64,000 nt of DNA. Source: Paracoccaceae bacterium. GTDB lineage: Bacteria; Pseudomonadota; Alphaproteobacteria; Rhodobacterales; Rhodobacteraceae. Positions 53,720 to 62,824 of the stretch are shown in pieces. The first letter of the stretch is position 1, and every line of letters begins with the position of its first letter. The translations under genes and the position numbers were made by a program. The DNA lies in assembly GCA_014654775.1 (NCBI GenBank), contig JACVZW010000058.1:62001-126000 (forward strand). Reading direction: 5' to 3'. Below the pieces are notes generated by a model that was given only the letters and a program-made list of their open reading frames with translations, was not told where the DNA came from and did no database searches.

Positions 53720-56164
53720 ATGGCGGATTTTCCCACGAGCGCGCGGGTGGTGATCATTGGCGGGGGCGCGGTCGGGGCGTCGTCGCTTTATCACCTTGCC
53801 AAGGCGGGGTGGACGGATTGCGTCCTTCTGGAGAAGAACGAGTTGACCGCCGGGTCCACGTGGCATGCGGCGGGGAACGTGCCGACCTTTTCGTCGAGCT
53901 GGTCGATTATGAACATGCAGCGCTATTCGGCGCAGCTGTATCGTGGTCTGGGCGAGGCCGTGGATTATCCGATGAACTACCATGTGACCGGGTCGGTGCG
54001 GCTGGGCCACAGCAAGGAGCGGTTGCAGGAGTTCAAGCGGGTGGTGGGGATGGGGCGGTATCAGGGGATGGACCTTGATATCCTGTCGCCTGACGAGATC
54101 CGGTCGCGCTATCCCTTTGTGGAGACGCATGATCTGACCGGGGCTTTGTATGACCCCAATGACGGCGATATCGACCCGGCGCAGTTGACGCAGGCGCTTG
54201 CCAAGGGCGCGCGCCAGATGGGGGCGCGGATCGAGCGGTTCTGCCCGGCGACGGGCGTGCGGCGCGAAGGCGACGAATGGGTGGTGGAAACGCCGAAGGG
54301 CGAGATCCGCTGCGAGATCGTGGTGAACGCTGCGGGCTACTATGCGCGGGAGGTGGCCAAGATGTTCGGCCGCGATCTGCCGATGATGGTGATGAGCCAT
54401 CAATACATGCTGTTCGACACGATCCCGGAACTGGAAAGTTGGTCGAAAGGCGTGGGGCACAAACTGCCGCTGCTGCGCGACGTGGATTCGTCCTATTACC
54501 TGCGGCAGGAGAAATACGGCTTTAACCTTGGGCCCTATGAGGGCAATTGCCGGGCGCATTGGGACAAGGCAGATGATCCGATGCCGGAGGATTTCTCCTT
54601 CCAGCTGTTCCCGGATGATCTGGAGCGGCTGGAATGGCACATCAACGATGCCATGGCGCGGGTGCCGCTGCTGGCGCAGGCGAACCTGACCAAGGTGATC
54701 AACGGGCCGATCCCCTATACCCCGGACGGCAACCCCTTGATTGGACCTATGCCCGGGGTGCCGAATGCCTTTGAGGCCTGCGTCTTTACCTTTGGCATCT
54801 GTCAGGCGGGCGGTGCGGGCAAGGTTCTGGCGGAATGGGTGACGGAGGGGGCGACGGAATGGGACATGTGGTCCTGCGATCCGCGCCGCTTTACCGGGTT
54901 CGAGGACCCGGACTACTGCGTGCAGAAAGGGATGGAGGTTTACGGGCATGAATATGCCATCCATTTCCCGCATCACGTCTGGCCCGTGGGCCGGGGGAAG
55001 AAGCTGTCGGCGGTGCATGACCGGACGGCGGCGATGGGCGCGCAGTTCGGGCCCTATAATGGCTGGGAGCGGGCGCTGTGGTATGCGCGTGAGGGCGATG
55101 ACACGTCTGAGGACGCGCAGCGGACATGGGACCGGGAAGGCCCGTGGTTCGGCGCGGTGCGGGAAGAATGCCTTGCGGTGCGGGATGCTTGCGGAATTCT
55201 GGACCTGCCGGGGTTCAGCCGCTTCCGCGTGAGCGGGCCGGGCGCGGTGGCGTGGCTGTCGGCGCAGATCACGGGCAAAGTGCCGTCGGTCGGGCGGCTG
55301 GGTCTGGCCTATTTCGCGGATGAGAAGGGGCGGATCGTCACCGAGATGTCGGTCGCGCGGCTGGGCGAGGAGGATCTGCTGCTGATCACCGCCGCCACGG
55401 CGCAGATGCATGACAAGGAATGGCTGCTGTCGACGCTGCCCGAGGGTCTGTCGCTGGTGGATGAAACCGAAGGCTGGTCGACCCAGATCCTGACGGGGCC
55501 AAAGGCGCGCGAGGTGCTTGCCACTGCGGGGGCGGAGGCCGATCTGGCCAAGGGCTGGCTCACTTGGCAGGAGGGGCGGATCGCGGGACGGTCGGTTTTC
55601 CTGATGCGGGTGAGTTTTGCAGGCGAATTGGGTTGGGAAATCCATAGTCGTGTGGCCGATACGCCTGCGATCTTTGATGCGGTGATGGTGGCGGGGCGGC
55701 CGTTGGGCCTGCGGCCTTTCGGGATGTTCGCGCTGAACAGCCTGCGGGTGGAGAAGGGGTATCGGGCGTGGAAGGGGGACCTTTCGACCGATTACACCGT
55801 GCTGCAGGGCGGGCTGGAGCGGTTCGTGGATTGGGGCAAGCCCGCCTTCCGGGGCAAGGCCGCGCTGGAGGCCGAGCGGCAGCGGGGCGTTTCCAAGCGG
55901 TTCGTGACGCTGACCGTGGCGGCGGGGGAGTGTGACCCGCCCTATATGAGCACGATCTGGCACGATGGTCAGGTCGTGGGCGAGACGACGTCCGGCTATT
56001 TCGGGCATCGGATCGGCAAGGTTGTGGCGCTGGGGATGCTGCGGGCAGAGCTGGCGGTGCCGGGGACGGCGGTCGAGGTGGAGATCTTCGGGGAACGCTG
56101 CGCGGCGGTGGTCTGCGAGGATGCGCCGCTGTGGGATGCGAAGAACGAGCGGTTGCGCGCGTGA
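53720..56164 (+). CDS. Dimethylglycine/sarcosine dehydrogenase-like FAD protein with GcvT domain (paralogue 1)
   Basis: An 814-residue cytoplasmic flavoenzyme. The N-terminal DAO fold has VVIIGGGAVGASSLYHLAKAG (residues 10-30, cited by position) for FAD and the GSTWHAAG block near 45 seen in dimethylglycine dehydrogenases, with a conserved His for flavin attachment. Residues about 430-814 form an aminomethyltransferase/GcvT-like folate-binding part. It would demethylate an N-methylated amine and pass the one-carbon unit to tetrahydrofolate. The ATG at 53720 follows GGAGG by 5 bases and is preferred to one at 53705. A close paralogue follows. Confidence 0.87.
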   Translation: MADFPTSARVVIIGGGAVGASSLYHLAKAGWTDCVLLEKNELTAGSTWHAAGNVPTFSSSWSIMNMQRYSAQLYRGLGEAVDYPMNYHVTGSVRLGHSKERLQEFKRVVGMGRYQGMDLDILSPDEIRSRYPFVETHDLTGALYDPNDGDIDPAQLTQALAKGARQMGARIERFCPATGVRREGDEWVVETPKGEIRCEIVVNAAGYYAREVAKMFGRDLPMMVMSHQYMLFDTIPELESWSKGVGHKLPLLRDVDSSYYLRQEKYGFNLGPYEGNCRAHWDKADDPMPEDFSFQLFPDDLERLEWHINDAMARVPLLAQANLTKVINGPIPYTPDGNPLIGPMPGVPNAFEACVFTFGICQAGGAGKVLAEWVTEGATEWDMWSCDPRRFTGFEDPDYCVQKGMEVYGHEYAIHFPHHVWPVGRGKKLSAVHDRTAAMGAQFGPYNGWERALWYAREGDDTSEDAQRTWDREGPWFGAVREECLAVRDACGILDLPGFSRFRVSGPGAVAWLSAQITGKVPSVGRLGLAYFADEKGRIVTEMSVARLGEEDLLLITAATAQMHDKEWLLSTLPEGLSLVDETEGWSTQILTGPKAREVLATAGAEADLAKGWLTWQEGRIAGRSVFLMRVSFAGELGWEIHSRVADTPAIFDAVMVAGRPLGLRPFGMFALNSLRVEKGYRAWKGDLSTDYTVLQGGLERFVDWGKPAFRGKAALEAERQRGVSKRFVTLTVAAGECDPPYMSTIWHDGQVVGETTSGYFGHRIGKVVALGMLRAELAVPGTAVEVEIFGERCAAVVCEDAPLWDAKNERLRA

Positions 56165-56176
56165 CGGGCGGCGGGA

Positions 56177-56223
56177 CCGGGGGCCAGCCCCCGGACCCCC
56201 GGGATATTTGAAGACAGAAAATG
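56177..56223 (+). repeat. Hairpin plus GGATATTT...ACAGA element, copy B
   Basis: CCGGGGGC (56177-56184) pairs with GCCCCCGG (56187-56194), then GGATATTTGAAGACAGAAA leads to the next gene. It aligns base for base with copy C at 58693. Because the ATG at 56221 falls inside the repeated sequence, the real start of the next gene is probably the GTG at 56233. Confidence 0.65.
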
Positions 56224-56232
56224 GAGAGGGTC

Positions 56233-58680
56233 GTGGGTCAGGTTCCGGAACGGGCGCGGGCGGTGGTCATCGGCGGGGGCGTGTCGGGCTGTTCGGTGGC
56301 CTATCATCTGGCCAAGGCCGGGTGGACGGATGTGGTGCTCTTGGAGCGCAAGCAGCTGACATCCGGGACGACATGGCATGCGGCGGGGCTGATCGGGCAG
56401 TTGCGCGGATCGGCGAATATGACGCGGCTGGCGAAGTATTCGGCGGACCTGTACGTGAAACTGGAGGCGGAGACGGGGGTCGCCACGGGGATGCGGCAGG
56501 TGGGCAGCATCTCGGTTGCCCTGACGGAGCATCGGCGGGAGGAGTTGCTGCGGCAGGCCACGGTGGCGCGCATCTTTGGGGTGGATGTGGCGGAAATCTC
56601 GCCCACGCAAGTGAAGGAGATGTACCCGCATCTGAACGTGAGCGATGTGGTGGGCGCAGTGCATCTGCCGCTGGATGGGCAATGCGATCCAGCCAACATC
56701 GCCATGGCGCTGGCCAAGGGGGCGCGGATGCGGGGCGCGCAGATCTTTGAACATACGAAGGTGACGGGGGTGCGGCAGGCGGGCGGCCGCGTGACCGGGG
56801 TGGACTATGTGAGCGCGGAGGGCGAGCCCGGTTTCATCGCTGCCGATGTGGTGGTGAATTGCGGCGGCATGTGGGGGCGGGACCTTGCGGCGCAGTCGGG
56901 GGTGACGCTGCCGCTGCATGCCTGCGAGCATTTCTACCTGATCACCGAACCGGTGGAGGGGTTGGGCCATCTGCCCGTGCTGCGCGTGCCGGATGAATGC
57001 GCCTATTACAAGTCGGACGCGGGCAAGATGATGATCGGGGCCTTTGAACCCAAGGCCAAGCCCTGGGGCATGGGGGGAATCCGCGAGGATTTCATGTTCG
57101 ACACGCTGCCCGAGGATTGGGAGCATTTCACGCCGATCCTTGAGCATGCGATGAACCGCATGCCGCTGTTCCAGACGGCGGGGATTCACACCTTCTTCAA
57201 CGGGCCGGAGAGCTTTACCCCGGATGACCGCTATTATCTGGGCGAGGCGCCGGAGCTGCGGGGCTATTGGATCGCGGCCGGGTACAACTCGGTGGGCATC
57301 GCGGGGTCTGGCGGTGCGGGGATGGCGCTGGCCTCTTGGATCACGGAAGGGGAGCCGCCCTTCGACCTGTGGGAGGTGGATATCCGCCGGGCGCAGCCGT
57401 TCCAGCGCAACCGCGCCTATCTGAAGGAGCGGGTCAGCGAGACGCTGGGCCTGCTATATGCCGATCACTTCCCTTATCGGCAGGTGGTGACGTCGCGGGG
57501 CGTGCGGCGGACGCCGCTGCATGAGCATCTGAAGGCGCGCGGCGCGGTGTTCGGCGAGGTGGCGGGTTGGGAGCGGGCGAATTGGTTCGCGCGTCCGGGG
57601 CAGGAGCGGGAATATCGCTATAGCTGGGGTCGGCAGAATTGGTTCGAGAACCAGAAGGCCGAGCATCTGGCGGTGCGGAACGGGGTCGGGTTCTTTGACA
57701 TGACCTCTTTCGGGAAGATCCGGGTGGAGGGGCGCGATGCGATGGCCTTCCTGAACCGGGTCTGTTCGGCGGAGGTGGATGTGGCCCCGGGGCGCATCGT
57801 CTATACGATGTTCCTGAATGCGCGGGGCGGGATCGAGGCGGATTTGACCGTCACGCGGCTGTCGGAGACGGCCTATCTGCTGGTCGTGCCGGGGGCGACC
57901 TTGCAGCGCAATCTGGCGCATCTGCGCCGCTGTCTGGGGGAGGAGTTCGTCACCATCACCGACATGACGGCGGCGGAATCCGTGCTGTGCGTGATGGGAC
58001 CGAAGGCGCGCGATCTGATGGCGCGGGTGTCGCCTGCCGATTTCTCCAACAGCGCGCATCCCTTCGGGACGGCGCGGGAGATCGAGGTCGGCATGGGCTT
58101 GGCGCGCGCGCATCGGGTCACTTACGTGGGCGAGCTGGGCTGGGAGCTTTATGTCAGTTCCGATCAGACGGCGCATGTCTTCGAGGCGCTGGAGGCGGCG
58201 GGCGAAGGGCTGGGCTTCACGCTCTGCGGGTTGCACACGCTGGACAGCTGCCGGATCGAGAAGGCCTACCGGCACTGGGGCCATGACATCACCGACGAGG
58301 ATCATGTCCTTGAGGCGGGGCTGGGCTTCACCGTGTCGAAGAAGAAGCCCGCCTTCATGGGGCGTGACGCGGTGCTGCGGAAGGCAGAGGCGGGGCTGGC
58401 GCGCCGGATGGTGCAGTTCCGGATGGAGGACCCCGAGGTGATGCTGTTCCACAATGAGGCGATCCTGCGGGATGGCCGGATTGTGGGGCCGGTGACCAGC
58501 GGGAATTACGGCCATTTCCTCGGCGGGGCGATCGGCATGGGCTATGTGCCCTGCGCGGGCGAGAGCGAGGACGAGGTGCTGGCCTCGACCTATGAGATCG
58601 AAGTGGCGGGGGTGCGGCATCGAGCCCATGCCGCGCTGGCGCCGATGCACGATCCGAAATCGGAACGGGTGCGCGCGTGA
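56233..58680 (+). CDS. Dimethylglycine/sarcosine dehydrogenase-like FAD protein with GcvT domain (paralogue 2)
   Basis: An 815-residue protein with the same layout as the gene before it: an FAD loop (VVIGGGVSGCSVAYHLAKAG, residues 11-30), a GTTWHAAG block near 48 with the flavin-linking type His, and a C-terminal GcvT-like half. The two differ through much of their length, so they probably use different substrates, for example dimethylglycine and sarcosine, or different betaine products. The GTG start at 56233 is chosen by aligning the upstream repeat with copy C, where the same spacing leads to ATG; ATG at 56221 would add four residues. Confidence 0.85.
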   Translation: MGQVPERARAVVIGGGVSGCSVAYHLAKAGWTDVVLLERKQLTSGTTWHAAGLIGQLRGSANMTRLAKYSADLYVKLEAETGVATGMRQVGSISVALTEHRREELLRQATVARIFGVDVAEISPTQVKEMYPHLNVSDVVGAVHLPLDGQCDPANIAMALAKGARMRGAQIFEHTKVTGVRQAGGRVTGVDYVSAEGEPGFIAADVVVNCGGMWGRDLAAQSGVTLPLHACEHFYLITEPVEGLGHLPVLRVPDECAYYKSDAGKMMIGAFEPKAKPWGMGGIREDFMFDTLPEDWEHFTPILEHAMNRMPLFQTAGIHTFFNGPESFTPDDRYYLGEAPELRGYWIAAGYNSVGIAGSGGAGMALASWITEGEPPFDLWEVDIRRAQPFQRNRAYLKERVSETLGLLYADHFPYRQVVTSRGVRRTPLHEHLKARGAVFGEVAGWERANWFARPGQEREYRYSWGRQNWFENQKAEHLAVRNGVGFFDMTSFGKIRVEGRDAMAFLNRVCSAEVDVAPGRIVYTMFLNARGGIEADLTVTRLSETAYLLVVPGATLQRNLAHLRRCLGEEFVTITDMTAAESVLCVMGPKARDLMARVSPADFSNSAHPFGTAREIEVGMGLARAHRVTYVGELGWELYVSSDQTAHVFEALEAAGEGLGFTLCGLHTLDSCRIEKAYRHWGHDITDEDHVLEAGLGFTVSKKKPAFMGRDAVLRKAEAGLARRMVQFRMEDPEVMLFHNEAILRDGRIVGPVTSGNYGHFLGGAIGMGYVPCAGESEDEVLASTYEIEVAGVRHRAHAALAPMHDPKSERVRA

Positions 58681-58692
58681 TTGGCGGCGGGA

Positions 58693-58743
58693 CCGGGGGT
58701 TTCACACCCCCGGACCCCCGTGGGATATTTTGGAACAGATGAA
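58693..58743 (+). repeat. Hairpin plus GGATATTT...ACAGA element, copy C
   Basis: CCGGGGGT (58693-58700) pairs with ACCCCCGG (58706-58713) over a five-base loop. GGGATATTTTGGAACAGATG follows, ending 14 bases before the MttB-family start. It sits in the same orientation as copy B, between consecutive genes of one operon. Confidence 0.65.
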
Positions 58744-58757
58744 GCAGGGAGCGGGTC

Positions 58758-60338
58758 ATGGCTGAGGCAATCGAAGGCGCGGATGCGGGCGCGGTGGGCG
58801 AGGTCTGCGAACCGGCGCGGGCGCGGCGGTCGGGCGGGCGGTCGGCGCGGGTGGCGTTGCGGTCGGCCCCCTTGGCCGAGGATGTGCGGCCCGTGCGGGC
58901 GGGGATGCCTGGGGGGCAGTACAAGCCCCTGACGGAAGCGGGGATGGCGAAGATCCATGCTTCGGCGCTGGAGGCGCTGGAGGTGATCGGGCTGTCTCAG
59001 GCCCCCAAGTCGGGGGTGGAGATCATGACGGCGGCGGGGGCGATCCAAGGCGATGACGGGCGGTTGCGCTTTCCCCGCGCGCTGGTCGAGGACATGCTGG
59101 CGGTGGCGGCGCGGGACATCACGCTGCATGCCCGCGATCCGAAACATGACCTGCATCTGACCGGGACCAATGTGCATTTCGGCACGGCGGGGGCGGCGGT
59201 GCATATCGTGGACCCGATCACGCTGGACTATCGCGAATCCACCGCGCAGGACCTGTATGACGGGGCGCGGCTGGTCGACAATCTGGACAACATCCATTTC
59301 TACCAGCGCACGATGGTCTGCCGCGATGTGGTGGACAACAAGGAGATGGACCTGAACACGCTTTATGCCTGCCTTGCGGGCACGCAGAAGCATGTGGGGA
59401 CATCCTTCAGCGATCCGTCGCACGTCGCGGATTGCTTCGACATGCTCTACATGGTGGCGGGCGGCGAGGAGAAATGGCTGGAGCGGCCTTTCGTGTCCAA
59501 CTCCAACTGCTTTGTCGTGCCGCCGATGAAGTTTGCCGAGGAATCCTGCATCACGATGGAGGATTGCATTCGGCGGGGGATGCCCATGCTGCTGCTGTCT
59601 GCGGGGCAGGCAGGGGCGACAGCGCCTGCGCCCATTGCGCTGACCATCGTGCAGGCGGTGGCAGAGTGCCTTGCGGGCGTCGTCTATGTGAATGCGATCA
59701 AGAAGGGGGCGCCGGCGATCTTTGGCACTTGGCCCTTCGTGAGCGACCTGCGGACGGGGGCGATGAGCGGTGGGTCGGCGGAGCAGGCGCTGCTCACGGC
59801 GGGCTGCGCGCAGATGCACCGTTTCTATGACCTGCCCGGCGGCGCGGCGAGCGGCATTTCCGACAGCAAACTGCCCGACATGCAGGCCGGATGGGAGCAG
59901 GGGATCACCAATTCGCTGGCCGGACTGGCAGGGCTGAACATGTGCTATGAGGCGGTGGGGATGCATGCCTCGCTGCTGGGCTTCTGCCTTGAATCGCTGG
60001 TGCTGGGGGATGACCTGCTTGGGCAGGCGATGCGTCTGGTGCGGGGGATCGACGTGACGGAGGATTCCACCAGCATCGAGGCGATGAAGGAAGTCTGTTT
60101 GGGTGGACCCGGGCATTACCTTGGATCAGAGCAGACGCTGAGCCTGATGCAGACGGAATACATCTATCCCAATGTCGGCAACCGGATGAGCCCGAAGGAA
60201 TGGAACGAGGCCGGGAAACCTTTGTTGCTGGACACCGCGATCCGGCGCAAGAATGATATCCTGTCCAGGGCGGGATGCCGGGTCGATCCCGAGATCGATG
60301 CGGCCATCCGGGCGCGATTCAACATCTATTTCCGGTGA
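58758..60338 (+). CDS. MttB/trimethylamine-methyltransferase family protein (non-pyrrolysine)
   Basis: A 526-residue member of the MttB superfamily. The archaeal trimethylamine enzyme needs pyrrolysine from an in-frame TAG; this frame has no internal stop, so it belongs with the bacterial non-pyrrolysine relatives that demethylate quaternary amines such as glycine betaine, proline betaine or carnitine. Visible blocks are KSGVEIMTAAGA near residue 84, LTGTNVHFGTAG near 135 and SDSKLPDMQAGWEQG near 370. A corrinoid protein normally partners these enzymes but none is encoded here. It lies between two DMGDH-like genes and an aldehyde dehydrogenase. Confidence 0.85.
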   Translation: MAEAIEGADAGAVGEVCEPARARRSGGRSARVALRSAPLAEDVRPVRAGMPGGQYKPLTEAGMAKIHASALEALEVIGLSQAPKSGVEIMTAAGAIQGDDGRLRFPRALVEDMLAVAARDITLHARDPKHDLHLTGTNVHFGTAGAAVHIVDPITLDYRESTAQDLYDGARLVDNLDNIHFYQRTMVCRDVVDNKEMDLNTLYACLAGTQKHVGTSFSDPSHVADCFDMLYMVAGGEEKWLERPFVSNSNCFVVPPMKFAEESCITMEDCIRRGMPMLLLSAGQAGATAPAPIALTIVQAVAECLAGVVYVNAIKKGAPAIFGTWPFVSDLRTGAMSGGSAEQALLTAGCAQMHRFYDLPGGAASGISDSKLPDMQAGWEQGITNSLAGLAGLNMCYEAVGMHASLLGFCLESLVLGDDLLGQAMRLVRGIDVTEDSTSIEAMKEVCLGGPGHYLGSEQTLSLMQTEYIYPNVGNRMSPKEWNEAGKPLLLDTAIRRKNDILSRAGCRVDPEIDAAIRARFNIYFR

Positions 60339-60345
60339 GGAACCC

Positions 60346-61776
60346 ATGAGCTACGCGAATCTTTCCAAGTTCTACATCAACGGGGAATGGGTGGCGCCGC
60401 TGGGGGGCACCACCATGGGGGTGGAGAACCCGGCCACGGAAGAGATCGTGGCGCAGGTGGCGCTGGGCACGGTGGCCGATGCGGATCGGGCCATCATGGC
60501 GGCGCGGGCGGCCTTTGACGGGTTCTCAAGCTGGAAGGCGGCGGATCGCATTGCGCTGCTGGAGGCCATCCTTGCGGAATACAACAAGCGCTATGAAGAA
60601 TTCGCCGTCGCCATGAGCACCGAGATGGGCGCCCCCATGGCCTGGGCGCGCGAGGCGCAGGCCTGGGCGGGGCAGGTGCATCTGGAAAGCACCATCAAGG
60701 CGGCCAAGGACTTCCACTGGGAGGAGATGCGGGGCGAGACGCTGCTGATCCGCGAGGGGATCGGGGTTTGCGCGCTGATCACGCCGTGGAACTGGCCGAT
60801 GAACCAGATCGCCTGCAAGGTGGGTCCTGCCATCGCGGCGGGCTGCACGATGGTTCTGAAACCGTCGGAGATCGCGCCTTTGTCGGGGATCCTGTTCGCC
60901 GAGGTCTGCCATGCGGCGGGGGTTCCGGCGGGGGTGTTCAATCTGGTGAACGGCACCGGGCCGGAGGTCGGCGCGCGCATGTCGGCGCATCCGGAGGTGG
61001 ACATGGTGTCCTTCACCGGATCGACGCGGGCCGGGACGGCCGTGGCGGCGGCGGCGGCACCCACGGTGAAGCGGGTGGCGCAGGAATTGGGCGGCAAGTC
61101 GGCCAATATCATCCTGCCCTCGGCCGATCTGGCGGCGGCGGTGAAGGGTGGCGTCGAGGGCTGCTTTGGCAATACGGGGCAATCCTGCGATGCGCCGACG
61201 CGGATGTTCGTACCTGCCGCGCAGATGGACGCGGCGCTGGCCGTGGCGAAGGAGGCGGCGGAGGCCGTGGTCGTGGGTGATCCCAATGATCCTTCGGTGA
61301 CGATGGGGCCGCTGGTCAGCAAGCTGCAATTCGACAAGGTGCAGGCCCTGATCCAGAAGGGGATCGACGAAGGGGCGACGCTGGTCACCGGAGGCGTGGG
61401 CCGTCCGGTCGGCGTGAACCGGGGCTGGTTCGTGCGGCCCACCATCTTTGGCCATGTCACCAATGACATGACTGTCGCGCGGGAAGAGATCTTTGGTCCC
61501 GTCCTGTCGGTGATCGGCTATGACACGGTGGATGAGGCGGTGGCGATGGCCAATGACACGGTCTATGGCCTTGCCGCCTATGTGCAGGGCGAGACCAAGG
61601 AGGCGGTCGCGGTGGGGCGGCGGCTTCGGGCGGGGCAGATCAGCCTGAACTATCCGGCATGGGACACGTTCGCGCCCTTCGGCGGCTACAAGCAATCGGG
61701 CAACGGGCGGGAATACGCCGATTGGGGCATCCATGACTTCTGCGAGGTCAAGGCGATCGTAGGACATGGAGCGTAA
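60346..61776 (+). CDS. NAD(P)-dependent aldehyde dehydrogenase
   Basis: A 476-residue ALDH. The cofactor region has ITPWNWPMNQ near residue 148 and KPSE near 175. The general base Glu is in QELGGKSANI near 248 and the catalytic Cys in GNTGQSCDAPTR near 282. The start ATG at 60346 follows GTGAGGA. It is 7 bases after the MttB-family gene. It would oxidise an aldehyde formed during amine breakdown, such as a trimethylaminoaldehyde or a malonate-semialdehyde-like product; the motif does not fix the substrate. Confidence 0.9.
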   Translation: MSYANLSKFYINGEWVAPLGGTTMGVENPATEEIVAQVALGTVADADRAIMAARAAFDGFSSWKAADRIALLEAILAEYNKRYEEFAVAMSTEMGAPMAWAREAQAWAGQVHLESTIKAAKDFHWEEMRGETLLIREGIGVCALITPWNWPMNQIACKVGPAIAAGCTMVLKPSEIAPLSGILFAEVCHAAGVPAGVFNLVNGTGPEVGARMSAHPEVDMVSFTGSTRAGTAVAAAAAPTVKRVAQELGGKSANIILPSADLAAAVKGGVEGCFGNTGQSCDAPTRMFVPAAQMDAALAVAKEAAEAVVVGDPNDPSVTMGPLVSKLQFDKVQALIQKGIDEGATLVTGGVGRPVGVNRGWFVRPTIFGHVTNDMTVAREEIFGPVLSVIGYDTVDEAVAMANDTVYGLAAYVQGETKEAVAVGRRLRAGQISLNYPAWDTFAPFGGYKQSGNGREYADWGIHDFCEVKAIVGHGA

Positions 61777-61785
61777 GGGGACGGC

Positions 61786-62685
61786 ATGAAATACGGATAT
61801 GTGGGACTGGGCAACCTTGGGGGCCATCTGGCGGCAAGCCTGATCCGCGCGGGGCATGAGGTCACGGTCTATGACCGCGATGAAAGCCTTTCGGAACGGC
61901 ACCGTGCGATGGGGGCGACTGTGGCCGACAGCCCGGCGGCGGTGGCGGCGCAGGCGGATCATGTTTTCACCTGCCTGCCGTCGCCTGCCGTGTCGGAGGC
62001 GGTGCTGGCCCAGCTTTTGACGACGATGAAGCCCGGCGCGACATGGATCGAGAATTCCACGCTGGGGCGCGAGGATATCCTGCGGCTGGCGGGGCTAGCC
62101 CGGACCGGGGGCGTGCGGCTGCTGGAGGCACCCGTGACCGGGGGCGTCCATCTGGCGGCGCGGGGCGAGATCACCGTGCTGGTGGGCGGCGATGCGGATC
62201 TGTTCGAACTGCACAAGCCCGCACTGCAGGTGATCGGCAAGCGTATTTTCCACATGGGGCCCTTGGGCAGCGCGGCGATCATCAAGGTGATCACCAATAT
62301 GCTGGCCTTCATCCATCTGGTCGCGGATGGCGAGGCGCTGATGCTGGCCAAGCGCGGGGGGCTGGATCTGAAGACGTCGTGGGAGGCGATCACCGCCTCG
62401 TCCGGCACAAGCTTCGTGCATGAGACGGAAGGCCAGCTGATCCTGAACGGGTCCTATGACATCGCCTTCACCATGGATCTGGCGCTGAAGGATCTGGGCT
62501 TTGCCATGGGCTTCGGGAAAGAGTTCGGGGTGCCGCTGGACCTTGCCTCGCTGACCAACCAGACCTTCATGAAGGGCAAGGCGGTCTATGGCGGATCGGC
62601 GCAATCGACGCAGATCGTGAAGCTCTTGGAAGAGGCGTTGGGGACGGACCTACGGGCGGAAGGCTTCCCCGCCCGGCTGGAGTAA
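61786..62685 (+). CDS. 3-hydroxyisobutyrate-dehydrogenase-like oxidoreductase
   Basis: A 299-residue beta-hydroxyacid dehydrogenase. The nucleotide loop is YVGLGNLGGHLAASL (residues 5-19), the substrate block EAPVTGGVHLAARGEIT near 112, and the catalytic Lys in IIKVITNM near 167. The family reduces or oxidises short 3-hydroxy acids with NAD(P). It follows the aldehyde dehydrogenase by 9 bases and ends the operon; a hairpin element lies after it. A role in a hydroxy acid/semialdehyde step of the same pathway is likely. Confidence 0.87.
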   Translation: MKYGYVGLGNLGGHLAASLIRAGHEVTVYDRDESLSERHRAMGATVADSPAAVAAQADHVFTCLPSPAVSEAVLAQLLTTMKPGATWIENSTLGREDILRLAGLARTGGVRLLEAPVTGGVHLAARGEITVLVGGDADLFELHKPALQVIGKRIFHMGPLGSAAIIKVITNMLAFIHLVADGEALMLAKRGGLDLKTSWEAITASSGTSFVHETEGQLILNGSYDIAFTMDLALKDLGFAMGFGKEFGVPLDLASLTNQTFMKGKAVYGGSAQSTQIVKLLEEALGTDLRAEGFPARLE

Positions 62686-62690
62686 CCCTC

Positions 62691-62746
62691 TTCATCTGTT
62701 CTCAAATATCCCCGGGTGGGTCCGGGAGGGCAGGCAGCCCTCCCGG
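62691..62746 (-). repeat. Hairpin plus GGATATTT...ACAGA element, copy D (inverted)
   Basis: CCGGGAGGGC (62722-62731) pairs over ten bases with GCCCTCCCGG (62737-62746). On the minus strand GGATATTTGAGAACAGATGA follows. It begins 6 bases after the oxidoreductase stop and is opposite in orientation to copies B and C. It probably stops or processes the operon transcript. Confidence 0.65.
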
Positions 62747-62824
62747 GGGCACGGCGGGGCGCGACGCGGGCTTGCATCCGCCCCGTTGCCGGGGGAAGGA
62801 TCGGCGCTGAAGGAGACCTGCGCC

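Noticed and set aside
58758-60338. Pyrrolysine-containing trimethylamine methyltransferase
   Set aside because: The frame has no internal TAG, and no pyl genes are in the window.
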